Assembly (NCBI RefSeq): GCF_037076525.1
Contig: NZ_AP029018.1
Location: forward strand, 992,001 to 1,056,000
Direction: 5' to 3'
Length of the DNA: 64,000 bases
From: Selenomonas sp. TAMA-11512
GTDB taxonomy: Bacteria; Bacillota; Negativicutes; Selenomonadales; Selenomonadaceae
Of this stretch, positions 9,618-18,125 are shown piece by piece. Position numbers and translations under genes: made by a program. How positions within the stretch are numbered: position 1 is the first letter of the stretch; the number at the start of each line of letters is the position of its first letter. Under the pieces are notes generated by a model. That model was given only the letters and a program-made list of their open reading frames with translations, was not told where the DNA came from and ran no database searches.

Positions 9618-9702
9618 ATGCAGCCGGGTATATCTCTGTTTTTTTGCAGAAAGAGAAGCTCCTTCGTTCGATTATTTTTATTCGGTGTTTGATTTGAGAT
9701 TT

Positions 9703-9731
9703 TTGATATAGCAGCATTACGCGCGTACAAT
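9703..9731 (+). promoter_or_regulatory. Probable sigma-A promoter for the orphan gene
   Basis: TTGATA (9703-9708), a 17-bp spacer and TACAAT (9726-9731), 87 nt before the ATG of the gene at 9818. It lies beyond the arg terminator, so the orphan gene looks separately transcribed. Confidence 0.6.
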
Positions 9732-9817
9732 ACGACATCGGACCAAGGAAAATTGCAATTTAGAAGGAACAGGAAAAAATGTGTCGAATTAATAAAGAGT
9801 TGAAGGGAGATGAGATC

Positions 9818-10447
9818 ATGAACTTAAAGGAAGCATTTCAGGCACAGAACAAGATCGGTGAGCTGATGGAGTACATCACGTGCTATCTGTCCGACGAAGA
9901 CAATGTGATGACCGTTACGGAGAAGCATCTTCGCAGCAAGGCTCTGGCGGGGCAGCCGGATGATACCGTGGATGTCAGCTGCAAAGGTGAAGAAGGCTTT
10001 GCGGTAGAGCGTCTTATCACCATTTGGCAGGAGCTCATGGAGGAGAAGGAGCGTTTGGGGCAGGCCATCGGCAAGGCCAAGGCAGGCATGCGCTTCAACC
10101 TGGACGCGGCAGTGGAGGGCAACAAGAGCCGTCGGGCATTTCTCAGCATGCTTCAAGACCTCGCCAACTGCAAGAGCTCTCATGAGCTTCAAAAGGGGGA
10201 GGGGTGCGGCTATGTATTCAACAATGACGGAAACCAGACCGCTTACCGCTATGACATTGACCGCATCATGACCATCGACTACGACCGGAATAAGGTGCGT
10301 GCCATTGTGAAGGAGCTTAACCGTACCGCAGATGAGGTGTCCATCAAGATCGACGAGGCTTTGCTCCAAACACCGGTGGACTACACACCGAAGTTTGACC
10401 TTGCAGGCGAGAGCCGTTTTATCCTCGAAGAAATGATGGAAAGATAA
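9818..10447 (+). CDS. Conserved protein of unknown function (accessory gene)
   Basis: I cannot name a function. The 209 residues start with MNLKEAFQAQNKI, are mainly helical with two charged heptad-like stretches (about 60-90 and 160-180), and hold a conserved-looking AKAGMRFNLDAAVEGNK centre and a YVFNNDGNQTAYRYDI segment. There is no signal peptide or membrane segment. It resembles stand-alone hypothetical proteins I recall from Clostridia accessory regions, but I cannot cite a family name. ATG 9818 is chosen over an upstream in-frame ATG at 9779 because AAGGGAGA lies 7 nt before it. It has its own promoter and no co-oriented neighbour. Confidence 0.8.
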   Translation: MNLKEAFQAQNKIGELMEYITCYLSDEDNVMTVTEKHLRSKALAGQPDDTVDVSCKGEEGFAVERLITIWQELMEEKERLGQAIGKAKAGMRFNLDAAVEGNKSRRAFLSMLQDLANCKSSHELQKGEGCGYVFNNDGNQTAYRYDIDRIMTIDYDRNKVRAIVKELNRTADEVSIKIDEALLQTPVDYTPKFDLAGESRFILEEMMER

Positions 10448-10890
10448 TCCGTGGGGGCATCAGCCCCTTGAGCAGGGACAGACAGCAGAGGGACTTCGGT
10501 TCAGATGCAGATGAACTGTGAAGCTGCATAAGGAATGGCTGAGAGCCGTTTCGTATATGTATGGTAAATGGAGGTAAGGAGATCCAGCGGACATGAGTCC
10601 CGAATCTCCTCCGCCAGGACGCATCATCCATCGTGCTGTCGCTATTCGTCCTTCGAGATGTCGATATTTCGAGCAGACACCAATTCACGGCTACGCTTCG
10701 CCAATTGGATCATGTTTCCCTTCCGGGGGAGCATACAAGCAACGATTATACCAAACGCCCCTGCTTCGGCAGCGGCGCGCGGAAATGGAAGGAACTTTGG
10801 TGGCTGTCTCTGCTCAAGCGGCTGATACGCCGCACCCAAAGGGCTATGTCGGGAGTAAATCTCGGATAGTGACCCTGAACACGGACAGAA
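10448..10890. other. 440-bp stretch without a convincing gene; several hairpins
   Basis: No family-like protein could be read in any frame. Structure is visible: GGGGGCATCAGCCCC right after the orphan gene; CTTCGGTTCA pairing with TGAACTGTGAAG near 10490-10530; and GGAGAT...ATCTCC enclosing GGAC/GTCC near 10575-10615. On the minus strand a -10-like TATAAT (10750 to 10745) precedes a short ORF of 23-30 codons ending in ARNIDISKDE, with GAAGGG before its ATG. It could be a noncoding RNA, a small-protein gene or the worn end of a mobile element. Confidence 0.4.
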
Positions 10891-10938
10891 AAATCCCTCC
10901 TGCTGCAGAATAAAACACTGCAGCAGGAGGGATTTTTT
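10891..10938. terminator. Strong bidirectional terminator
   Basis: An 18-bp perfect stem (10891-10908 with 10918-10935), a 9-nt loop, and T runs on both strands. On the minus strand it ends the liv/CBS transcript directly after the CBS-ACT stop codon. On the plus strand it would stop reading from the orphan-gene side. Confidence 0.92.
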
Positions 10939-11587
10939 ACTTGCTGATCTTCGTCGTGTGAATGACGTCAAAGCCCTTATCCGTAAGCGCTTTTTTGATG
11001 GCATCTTCGTCTTCGGCATCCGTGCGGATGACGATTTCATAGGAAGCGTCGGGCTGCTTGGCGGTGACAAGGCTGTCGATGTTCCAGCCGTGGTCCGCGA
11101 AGATGGCGGAGAGGTCACGAACAATGCCGTGCTTGTTCTCGACGCGGACGGTGATGCGCGTCCTGCCGTCGGCAAGGCCCATGACGTTGACGAAGGTGCG
11201 GAAGATGTCGGTCTCGGTGATGATGCCGACGACGGTGCCGACCTGTGAGACGACGGGGAGGCCGCCGATCTTGTGGAGCACCATCTGCAGAGCGGCTTCT
11301 TCGATGGTGGCATCCTCGGAGACGGTGAAGACATTCTTCTGCATGATGTCCTTGACCTTGATGTCGGCAAGAAGCTCTGTGATTTCATACTTGGACAGTG
11401 TTGTCGCCGGGGACGGCGCGACACGCATGAGATCACGGTCGGAGAAAAAGCCCACGAGAGCGCCTTCGTCGTCGATGACGGGGAGGCGGCGGAATTTATG
11501 CTTCTTCATCAGATTCTGCGCGACGTCAAGACCGGTGTCGGGGGAGACGGTGACGGGATTTTTACTCATTTGGTTTTGAACGAACAT
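10937..11587 (-). CDS. CBS-pair plus ACT domain protein (AcuB-like), putative amino-acid/nucleotide sensor
   Basis: Cytoplasmic regulatory protein of 216 residues. Two CBS domains: MSKNPVTVSPDTGLD through the first, then VKDIMQKNVFTVSEDATIEEAA through the second. A C-terminal ACT domain follows (ITVRVENKHGIVRDLSAIF, about residues 145-215). CBS pairs bind adenylates and ACT domains often bind amino acids. As last gene of the liv operon it may sense branched-chain amino acids; that is inference. ATG 11587 was chosen because AGGAGG is 10 nt upstream; a GTG at 11593 is only 4 nt from it. Its ribosome site lies in the end of livF. Confidence 0.85.
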   Translation of the reverse strand: MFVQNQMSKNPVTVSPDTGLDVAQNLMKKHKFRRLPVIDDEGALVGFFSDRDLMRVAPSPATTLSKYEITELLADIKVKDIMQKNVFTVSEDATIEEAALQMVLHKIGGLPVVSQVGTVVGIITETDIFRTFVNVMGLADGRTRITVRVENKHGIVRDLSAIFADHGWNIDSLVTAKQPDASYEIVIRTDAEDEDAIKKALTDKGFDVIHTTKISK

Positions 11588-11593
11588 ATACAC

Positions 11594-12331
11594 TCAACCT
11601 CCTAAATAAGCTTTGCGCACTTCATCGCTTGCGGCCAGCTCTTTCGCCTCGCCTGTGAGCGTGATGCGTCCCGTCTCCAGGACATAGGCTCGATCGGCGA
11701 TGGACAGCGCCATATTCGCGTTTTGCTCAACGAGAAGGACGGTCGTGCCCGCCTTGTTGATATCGACGATGATGCTGAAGATTTCCTTGATGAGGAGCGG
11801 TGCGAGCCCCATCGACGGCTCATCCAGGAGCAGGAGGCGGGGACGGCTCATGAGTGCGCGTCCCATGGCCAGCATCTGCTGTTCTCCGCCCGAAAGGGTG
11901 CCGGCGACCTGCGACTTGCGTTCGGCAAGACGGGGGAAGCGGGCATAGACCATATCGTAGTCTTCTCTGATGCCGTCGGTATCTGTACGCGTATAAGCGC
12001 CGAGGGAGAGATTTTCTTCGACGGTCATGTCGGCGAAGATGCGGCGTCCCTCCGGCACCTGTGAGATGCCGTCCTTGACGATGAGGTGCGCTTTCTTTCC
12101 CTGAATCGCATTGCCTTCAAAGGAGATGGAGCCAGTCTTTGGCGTGAGGAGACCGGAAATGGTGCGCAATGTCGTAGACTTGCCCGCGCCGTTCGCGCCG
12201 ATGAGGGTGACGATTTCCCCCTGCCGGACGTCGAGACTGATGCCCTTGAGCGCGTGAATCGCGCCGTAGTAGACGTTGATATCCTTGACTTGCAGCATGG
12301 TCTTTGCGGTCGTATTCGCTTCGCTTGCCAT
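11594..12331 (-). CDS. livF: Branched-chain amino acid ABC transporter ATP-binding protein
   Basis: One of two ATPases that drive branched-chain amino acid uptake with LivH, LivM and LivG. The 245 residues show Walker A GANGAGKST, the LSGGEQQMLAMGRALM signature, and Walker B LLLLDEPSMGLAP. The SMGLAP form and the short length are typical of LivF rather than LivG. Its ATG overlaps the livG stop region, so translation is likely coupled. Confidence 0.95.
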   Translation of the reverse strand: MASEANTTAKTMLQVKDINVYYGAIHALKGISLDVRQGEIVTLIGANGAGKSTTLRTISGLLTPKTGSISFEGNAIQGKKAHLIVKDGISQVPEGRRIFADMTVEENLSLGAYTRTDTDGIREDYDMVYARFPRLAERKSQVAGTLSGGEQQMLAMGRALMSRPRLLLLDEPSMGLAPLLIKEIFSIIVDINKAGTTVLLVEQNANMALSIADRAYVLETGRITLTGEAKELAASDEVRKAYLGG

Positions 12332-13113
12332 CAGCTCTCACCTCCCAGATAGGCGCGGATGACGTCGGGATTTTCCCGAATCTCCGCGGGCGTGCCCTGC
12401 GCGATGATCTCACCGTATTCCAAGACGTAGATGCGCTCGGAGATTCCCATGACGAGGCTCATATCGTGCTCGATGAGCAGGATGGAGAGTCCGAATTCCT
12501 TCTTAATCCAGCGAATCATCTCCATGAGCTCGGCGGTCTCCTGCGGATTCATGCCCGCGGCAGGCTCATCGAGAAGGAGCAGCTTGGGGCGGGCGGCGAG
12601 AGCGCGCGCAATCTCCAAACGGCGCTGTGCACCGTAGGGGAGATTCATGGCAAGCTCGTCGGCAAGATCTTCGAGGTGAAAGATGGCGAGGAGTTCACGC
12701 GCCTTTTTTTCAATCTGCACTTCGCTTCGCATGTAGCGGCCGACGCGCAGGATCGCCTCGGGGAGGGTGTAGCGGACATGCGTATGATAGGCGATCTTGA
12801 CGTTTTCGAGAACGGAAAGCGTGGAAAAGAGGCGGATGTTCTGGAAGGTGCGGGCAATGCCTCGCTTTGTGATATCGCTCGGCTTTTTCCCGACGAGGGA
12901 CTTGCCGCCAAATGTAATCTCACCGGAGGTCGGCACGTAGACGCCCGTAATCATGTTGAAGGCCGTCGTCTTACCTGCGCCGTTGGGGCCGATGAGGGCG
13001 ATGATCTCACCGGGATAGACCTCGAGGTTGAAGTCGGAGACGGCTTTGAGTCCGCCGAAGGTCATGGAGACGGAGTCGACCTTTAAAAGAGGTGTCTTTG
13101 CGCTGGAAGGCAT
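12331..13113 (-). CDS. livG: Branched-chain amino acid ABC transporter ATP-binding protein
   Basis: Partner ATPase of LivF. The 260 residues carry Walker A GPNGAGKTT, a signature close to NLPYGAQRRLEIARALA, Walker B LLLLDEPAAGMNPQET and the LivG-type C-terminal BCA extension (EYGEIIAQGTPAEIRENPDVIRAYLG, where the family's fragment contacts the permease). It starts at the livM stop with one-base contact and a GGAGGTG ribosome site in the end of livM. Confidence 0.95.
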   Translation of the reverse strand: MPSSAKTPLLKVDSVSMTFGGLKAVSDFNLEVYPGEIIALIGPNGAGKTTAFNMITGVYVPTSGEITFGGKSLVGKKPSDITKRGIARTFQNIRLFSTLSVLENVKIAYHTHVRYTLPEAILRVGRYMRSEVQIEKKARELLAIFHLEDLADELAMNLPYGAQRRLEIARALAARPKLLLLDEPAAGMNPQETAELMEMIRWIKKEFGLSILLIEHDMSLVMGISERIYVLEYGEIIAQGTPAEIRENPDVIRAYLGGES

Positions 13114-14057
13114 CAGTCCACCTCCTTTTTGAAGCAGCGACGCAGAATCGGCAGGTCGGTCAGCTCAACATAGCCGGCAATGCCTCGCGGACGATAGATC
13201 ATAAAAACAATGAGAAGAATGGAGAAGACAATCATGCGATACTCGGGCCAGGAGGCGAGCGCGGCCTGCAGGATCGTGACGAAGAAGGCGCCGATGATGG
13301 AGCCTGTCAGAGAACCCATGCCGCCAAGAACGACCATGATGAGATAGAAGAAGGACTGCATAAAGGTAAAGGAAGTCGGATTGAGATACGTCAGCGTGTG
13401 TCCGAGAAGCCCTCCGCCGAGTCCGGCGAAGCCGGCGCCGATGGCAAATGCCATGACCTTGTACTTCGTCGTATTGACGCCCATCGCTTCGGCGGCGATC
13501 TCGTCTTCACGAATGGCGATGGAAGCGCGCCCGAAAGCGGAGTGAATGTAGTTTTTCAGGAAGAAAAGCGTCAGAAGCACAAAGCCGTAGATGTATAGAA
13601 AGTTGGCCTCCTTGGGGATACCCGAAAATCCGGCAGCGCCTCCGACATAGTCGATGTTGATGATGATTACGCGGATGATCTCGCCGAGACCGAGCGTGGC
13701 GATGGCGAGATAGTCGCCTCGAAGACGCAGGGTCGGAAGACCGATGAGTACGCCGAGAAGAGCCGCGGCAGCAGCTCCGGCGGCAAGCGCGACGAGGAAG
13801 GGAGCACCGAACTTGACTGTGAGAATCGCCGCCGTGTAGGCGCCGACCGCGCTGAATCCCGCGTGTCCGAGAGAGAACTGCCCCGTGTAGCCGTTGATGA
13901 GATTGAGGCTCGATGCAAAGATGATGTTCATGCCGAAGAAGAGCAGATTGAGCTGCCAAAAGGCACCGATGACACGCATCTGAATCAGAGCATAGAGGAT
14001 GGTGATGATGAGCACGCCGCCGCCGAATAGGACGAGGTCTTGTTTACGAAGAGACAT
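13113..14057 (-). CDS. livM: Branched-chain amino acid ABC transporter permease
   Basis: Inner-membrane permease of 314 residues with about 8-10 hydrophobic segments. The family motif is visible as GYTGQFSLGHAGFSAVGAYTAA near residue 55 (shown here in part: GYTGQFSLGHAGF), and GDYLAIATLGLGEIIRV follows. It forms the channel with LivH, encoded 1 nt upstream. Nothing odd seen. Confidence 0.94.
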   Translation of the reverse strand: MSLRKQDLVLFGGGVLIITILYALIQMRVIGAFWQLNLLFFGMNIIFASSLNLINGYTGQFSLGHAGFSAVGAYTAAILTVKFGAPFLVALAAGAAAAALLGVLIGLPTLRLRGDYLAIATLGLGEIIRVIIINIDYVGGAAGFSGIPKEANFLYIYGFVLLTLFFLKNYIHSAFGRASIAIREDEIAAEAMGVNTTKYKVMAFAIGAGFAGLGGGLLGHTLTYLNPTSFTFMQSFFYLIMVVLGGMGSLTGSIIGAFFVTILQAALASWPEYRMIVFSILLIVFMIYRPRGIAGYVELTDLPILRRCFKKEVD

Positions 14058-14058
14058 A

Positions 14059-14946
14059 TCACACCTTCTCTCTTGTATTCTTCCCGAGAATGCCGGCAGG
14101 ACGAATGAGGAGGACGAAAATCAGAATGCCGAAAGCCGCCGCGTCGCGGAAGGTCGAGGAGATGAAGCCGGAGACGAACGCCTCGACGAGTCCGAGGATA
14201 AGTCCTCCAAGCACGGCGCCCGGAAGGATGCCGATACCGCCGAGAACGGCGGCGACAAACGCCTTGATGCCCGGCATGATGCCCATGAGCGGATCGATGG
14301 AGTTGTAATAGACGCCGACGAGGATACCGGCGACCGCAGCGAGCGCGGAGCCGATGGCGAAGGTATAGGAGATGATACGGTCGGCATCAATGCCCATGAG
14401 CTGCGCCGTTTCCGTATCAAAGGAGGCGGCGCGCATCGCTTTGCCCAGCTTCGTCTTCTGGACGACATAGGTCAGGATGATCATGAGAAGGCAGGTAATG
14501 CCGAGAATCAGGAGCTGCTGCCCGTTGATGATGAGAGAGCCCACGTTGAAGGCGACGTCGGAGAAGAGCGGCGGGAAGGTGCGCGGGGTGGGGGAGACGA
14601 ATGCCATCATCGCGTACTCCAGGAAGAGCGACATCCCGATGGCGGAGATGAGGATGGAGATGCGCGGCGCGTGACGCAGCGGCTTGTAGGCAATGCGCTC
14701 CACGAGCATGCCGAGAATAGCGGTACAGATCAGCGACAGGAGCAGAGCCGGTACAATGCCGAGACCGAGCTCGGTGATGGCAAAGAATCCGAAGTAGGCG
14801 CCGACCATGTAGATATCTCCGTGCGCGAAGTTGATGAGCTTGATGATGCCGTAAATCATGGTATAGCCGAGCGCGATCAGGGCGTAGATGCTGCCCAGCG
14901 ATATGCCGTTGATGAGCTGCTGAACGATTTGGTGGGAGAGTTCCAT
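14059..14946 (-). CDS. livH: Branched-chain amino acid ABC transporter permease
   Basis: Second permease, 295 residues, about 8 transmembrane helices. LINGISLGSIYALIALGYTM at the N-terminus and FAHGDIYMVGAYFGF are typical LivH. Upstream, toward the binding protein, lies a small hairpin that may reduce read-through, so the permease operon is probably expressed below the binding-protein level. Confidence 0.94.
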   Translation of the reverse strand: MELSHQIVQQLINGISLGSIYALIALGYTMIYGIIKLINFAHGDIYMVGAYFGFFAITELGLGIVPALLLSLICTAILGMLVERIAYKPLRHAPRISILISAIGMSLFLEYAMMAFVSPTPRTFPPLFSDVAFNVGSLIINGQQLLILGITCLLMIILTYVVQKTKLGKAMRAASFDTETAQLMGIDADRIISYTFAIGSALAAVAGILVGVYYNSIDPLMGIMPGIKAFVAAVLGGIGILPGAVLGGLILGLVEAFVSGFISSTFRDAAAFGILIFVLLIRPAGILGKNTREKV

Positions 14947-14973
14947 AGCAAGAACGACCTTTCCTTAAAGTAA

Positions 14974-14997
14974 AAGGCTGTCACAGAGGACAGCCTT
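14974..14997 (-). terminator. Attenuating hairpin between livK and livH
   Basis: A 9-bp perfect stem, AAGGCTGTC with GACAGCCTT, and a 6-nt loop, followed on the minus strand by TTACTTT. The short, broken U tract suggests partial termination or an mRNA stabiliser behind the binding-protein gene. Confidence 0.65.
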
Positions 14998-15017
14998 AGT
15001 ATCATTTGACTGAAGAA

Positions 15018-16190
15018 TTACTCGGACGGAGAAATCTTTGCTCGGAGCGTCTTCTCTCCATTGACCGTTTCCAGAACGACAGCCGTCTTCGTCGGGTTGT
15101 GGCTCGGATTCATGGAGATCGTACCCGTACCGACCTGGAGATCCTTCGTCTCCTCGATGGCCTTCCGAATCGCCTCAGGCTCCGCGGAACCGGCGCGCTT
15201 CAGTGCGTCAATGAGCACCTTGCCGGCATCATAGCCGAGTGCCGCAAAAACGTTCGGCAGCTTGTTGTACTCCTTCTGATAGGAAGTCAGGAAAGGCTGC
15301 ACCTCTGCGTCCTTCTCGAAATAATGCGTTGAGAAGAACGTGTTGTTAAGGGCATCCGCGCCGGCAATGTCGATGACCTTTGCGTCATCCCAGCCGTCTG
15401 TGCCGAGAATTGCTGTCGTGATGCCGAGCTCACGAGCCTGCTTGACAATCTTGCCGACCTCTTCGTAGTAAGCGGGGACAAAGATGACATCGGCATTGGC
15501 CGTCTTGATCTTCGTGAGTGTCGCCTTGAAGTCCTGATCCTTCGCAATAAAGGCTTCTTCCATCACGACTTTGCCGCCGGCTGCTTCAAACTCTTCCTTG
15601 AAGACCTTGCCGAGGTTCTTCGAGTAGTCAGATGCCGTATCCGTGTAGATGACTGCCGTCTTTGCCGACAGATCCTTCAGCGCGAACTGCACCATGACCT
15701 TTGCCTGCTGCGGATCCGTGAAGCAAGTCGTAAAGACGTAAGGCTTAACCTCTCCGTTCTGCAGCGTAGCATCCGTGTTTGTAGCGTCGGGCGCGAGGAT
15801 GGGGATCTTGTTCTCCGTGGCGACTTGCGTCTCCGCGACGACAAGACCCGTAACCGCAGGTCCGACGATGGTGACAACACCCTCATCGGCGATGAGCTTC
15901 GTGGCCGCATTGATGGCCTCGGCCGCTTCCGACTTGTTGTCAACGGTGATCAGCTCGATTTGCTTTCCGTTGATGCCGCCGGCCTCATTGGCCTCCTTGA
16001 TGGCGAGCTTGAGACCGTTCAGAGTGTCATTGCCGTAGTTGGCGACGTTGCCCGTCATCTCAAAGTTGGCGCCGATTTTGATCGTGTTGGAGTCGGCGGC
16101 ATCCTTGCCTCCGCAACCGACAAATACCGTGCCGAGGAGGGCGATGGAAAGCGCAGCCGTTGCCGCTTTCAATGTCTGTTTACTAAACAT
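15018..16190 (-). CDS. livK: Branched-chain amino acid ABC transporter substrate-binding lipoprotein
   Basis: Captures the amino acid in the periplasm. The 390-residue precursor has a lipoprotein signal peptide with lipobox FVGC (Cys about residue 26) and then the type I periplasmic fold (IKIGANFEMTGNVANYGND, GPAVTGLVVAETQVA, AVIYTDTASDYSKN). Substrate within the leucine/isoleucine/valine group is not determined by sequence. It is first in the operon with its own near-perfect promoter; a GAAGGGAGCG ribosome site precedes the ATG. Confidence 0.93.
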   Translation of the reverse strand: MFSKQTLKAATAALSIALLGTVFVGCGGKDAADSNTIKIGANFEMTGNVANYGNDTLNGLKLAIKEANEAGGINGKQIELITVDNKSEAAEAINAATKLIADEGVVTIVGPAVTGLVVAETQVATENKIPILAPDATNTDATLQNGEVKPYVFTTCFTDPQQAKVMVQFALKDLSAKTAVIYTDTASDYSKNLGKVFKEEFEAAGGKVVMEEAFIAKDQDFKATLTKIKTANADVIFVPAYYEEVGKIVKQARELGITTAILGTDGWDDAKVIDIAGADALNNTFFSTHYFEKDAEVQPFLTSYQKEYNKLPNVFAALGYDAGKVLIDALKRAGSAEPEAIRKAIEETKDLQVGTGTISMNPSHNPTKTAVVLETVNGEKTLRAKISPSE

Positions 16191-16224
16191 AAATACGCTC
16201 CCTTCATAAGTAAAGACGCATTAT

Positions 16225-16253
16225 ATTATAGTTTACAACTTTACACTTGTCAA
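16225..16253 (-). promoter_or_regulatory. Consensus sigma-A promoter of the liv operon
   Basis: On the minus strand TTGACA (16253-16248), a 17-bp spacer, and TATAAT (16230-16225): both hexamers are perfect. The spacer holds tandem GTAAA units (GTGTAAAGTTGTAAAC), a possible operator. The start codon is 35 nt further on. Confidence 0.9.
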
Positions 16254-16291
16254 TGGGTCGTGAAGCGGTAAGTTAGGCAATTAGGGGCAAA

Positions 16292-17908
16292 TCACGTGCG
16301 ATTTTTTACTTCTGCGTTGATCTTGTTCAGGAATTCCTGCGGATCAAAGCCGCCCCGCTCGGCAATCGTCTTGATGTCGGCAATGCGGCCCATCGTCTTG
16401 ACCATCACCGGATTGTTGAGGTGCTTATAGTTTGGCGACTGCGCCATCAGCCAATCCTTGAGCCAGGGGTGGCGCTTGAGCATCGTATGGAGAGTCGTGT
16501 GAAGCGAGAAGCCCGCATCTTCTTTGGCGGCTTCCTCCTGAGGATTCTCCGCGGGAGCGGCGATGTCAGCGACCGCGTCCTCGACCGGCATCGACGCTTG
16601 GGGGCTGCCCGACTCGGCGCCGCTTTCGGGGCGATGGATGCCGGCGGGCGCGGACATGGGGGCGACGCCCTTTCCCTTGGAAAAGAGATCGAGAATATGC
16701 GTGACGTCCTGCATCATTTCGAGGACGCCGCGGAACTTGCCGTCGGCATCGCGGACCGCGAGATAGGTGACATAAACGGCTTGCTTGCCGCCCTTCCAAA
16801 AGGCGAACTCCGCCTCGTCCTGCTCGCCCGAGCGAAGAGATGTGATGACGTGCTCGACGATGGGCAGCACTTCCTTTGGATGGCAGTTCTGCACGATGCG
16901 GCCGATGACACCGGCGCTGCGGGCAAAGACACGATGCTTTGTGTCCGTGTAAAACTTGACGATGTCGTTCTCGTCCGTAAAGGTCAGGTCGACCGGCATA
17001 TGCTGATAGATGAGGTTGATCTGCTCGAGGGTGAGCTTGCCGTTTTTGACGGTGAGCTCCGAGGTCTCGGCGGAAGATACGCCCTGTATGCCGTGCTTTT
17101 GGAGAAGGGCGGTGAGGTCGCCCAGAAGCGATGCGTCCGACGGTACCGCCGTGCGTGCGCCTTCGTCTTTCGGCAGGAAGCCCGTCGGCGGTTCAATGTT
17201 GGCGAAGCCGACCTCCTCCTCGCCGATGCGCATCTGACGGAATTCTTTTTCGTTCAGGACCTTGAGTGCAGTCTGGAAGAGAACGCGCTGCTCCTTGAAG
17301 AGAATGTCCTCGAGCCGGCTGATGACCGTCTTCTGAAAGGCGATGAACTCCTCTATCTTATCTTCCTCCAGCATTTTTGACGCCTGTCCAATGCCTTTTT
17401 TGACCAGGTCATCAAATGTCCACATGATGCGGGAAGGCCCCGTGATGCCGTGCTTTTCCAGTGCGGGGAAAAGCTGGTTTTCCTTGCGGACGAGATGCTT
17501 CGGATACTCTTTCAGTTTGTCGTAGACGATGAGCCACGGATTTTTGATGAATTTTGTCTTTTCGAGCAGCTCCTTCATCTCGGCAATCGTTTCCTCAATG
17601 ACGGAATTCTCCTTGAGGAAGGTGTGGATGGGATGGCCCTCGGGGAGCTCGACATCCTCAGGGTCGATGTGCTTGGCGAAGTGATGGATGATCTCCTCCA
17701 AGTGTTTTTCCAGCTGCGCCTCCGGAATGCCCATTGAAGGGAGGAGCTGCTCGCCGTAGGCAAACTCCGCCGGTGTGATGCGGTCAAATTTTTCATCAAT
17801 GGTCTTCTGCAGCTCGGCGTAGGGAAGCGTGCCCTCAATATACGCCTTCAGAAGATCGGCAATCGCCTGCGCCTTTTCCTTATCGATGTTGAGTGTTTTT
17901 TCATGCAT
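16292..17908 (-). CDS. DUF438 - hemerythrin - PAS - DUF1858 protein
   Basis: Cytoplasmic 538-residue protein with four parts. DUF438-like N-terminus (about 10-75). Hemerythrin-like helical bundle with H/E iron-ligand candidates (EEIIHHFAKHI, HLVRKENQLFPALEKHG, about 75-235). PAS-like domain (about 295-415: LTLEQINLIYQHMPVDLTF, then AGVIGRIVQNCHP and VITSLRSGEQDEAEFAFWKG). A C-terminal DUF1858-like segment (HPWLKDWLMAQSPNYKHL through NPVMVKTMGRIADI). Between PAS and tail lies an Ala/Pro/Glu-rich linker. Proteins of this build are thought to sense oxygen, NO or redox state in anaerobes; the ligand is not known. Single gene with GGAGACATCTGCC before its ATG. Confidence 0.85.
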   Translation of the reverse strand: MHEKTLNIDKEKAQAIADLLKAYIEGTLPYAELQKTIDEKFDRITPAEFAYGEQLLPSMGIPEAQLEKHLEEIIHHFAKHIDPEDVELPEGHPIHTFLKENSVIEETIAEMKELLEKTKFIKNPWLIVYDKLKEYPKHLVRKENQLFPALEKHGITGPSRIMWTFDDLVKKGIGQASKMLEEDKIEEFIAFQKTVISRLEDILFKEQRVLFQTALKVLNEKEFRQMRIGEEEVGFANIEPPTGFLPKDEGARTAVPSDASLLGDLTALLQKHGIQGVSSAETSELTVKNGKLTLEQINLIYQHMPVDLTFTDENDIVKFYTDTKHRVFARSAGVIGRIVQNCHPKEVLPIVEHVITSLRSGEQDEAEFAFWKGGKQAVYVTYLAVRDADGKFRGVLEMMQDVTHILDLFSKGKGVAPMSAPAGIHRPESGAESGSPQASMPVEDAVADIAAPAENPQEEAAKEDAGFSLHTTLHTMLKRHPWLKDWLMAQSPNYKHLNNPVMVKTMGRIADIKTIAERGGFDPQEFLNKINAEVKNRT

Positions 17909-18055
17909 GGCAGATGTCTCCTTTGAGGTTTGTTTTCATTTATTGACAATTATAGGGGAGAGGAAGATTTTCAGGTTGTGATATTTGTTACATTTTCCCT
18001 GAACAAAAAAGCCTATGCAGCAAGTGAAGAATTGCCGCATAGGGGGATATCGAGT

Positions 18056-18108
18056 TAAGAAAACGCTGATAAAGAGAGAGGAAAAGATATGCCACGGCGA
18101 TTGCGCTG
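18056..18108 (+). repeat. Possible internally deleted copy of the dispersed repeat
   Basis: CGCTGATAAA (end of the terminal repeat) is followed at once by GAGAGAGGAAAAGATATG and GCTGCA, which resembles the last third of the element at 21749-21914 (AGAGGGCGGAAAAGATGCG ... GCTGCA). The middle would be missing. Similarity is by eye and short. Confidence 0.3.
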
Positions 18109-18125
18109 CACGTATCCGTATCTCC

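Noticed and set aside
10640-10755. Type I toxin-antitoxin system
   Set aside because: The 23-30 residue ORF is charged, without the hydrophobic helix of type I toxins, and no antisense RNA promoter pair was clear.
10642-11436. Long minus-strand reading frame overlapping the CBS-ACT gene
   Set aside because: Most of it is an alternative frame of the well-supported CBS-ACT gene; low-complexity Ser/Arg-rich product with no family features.
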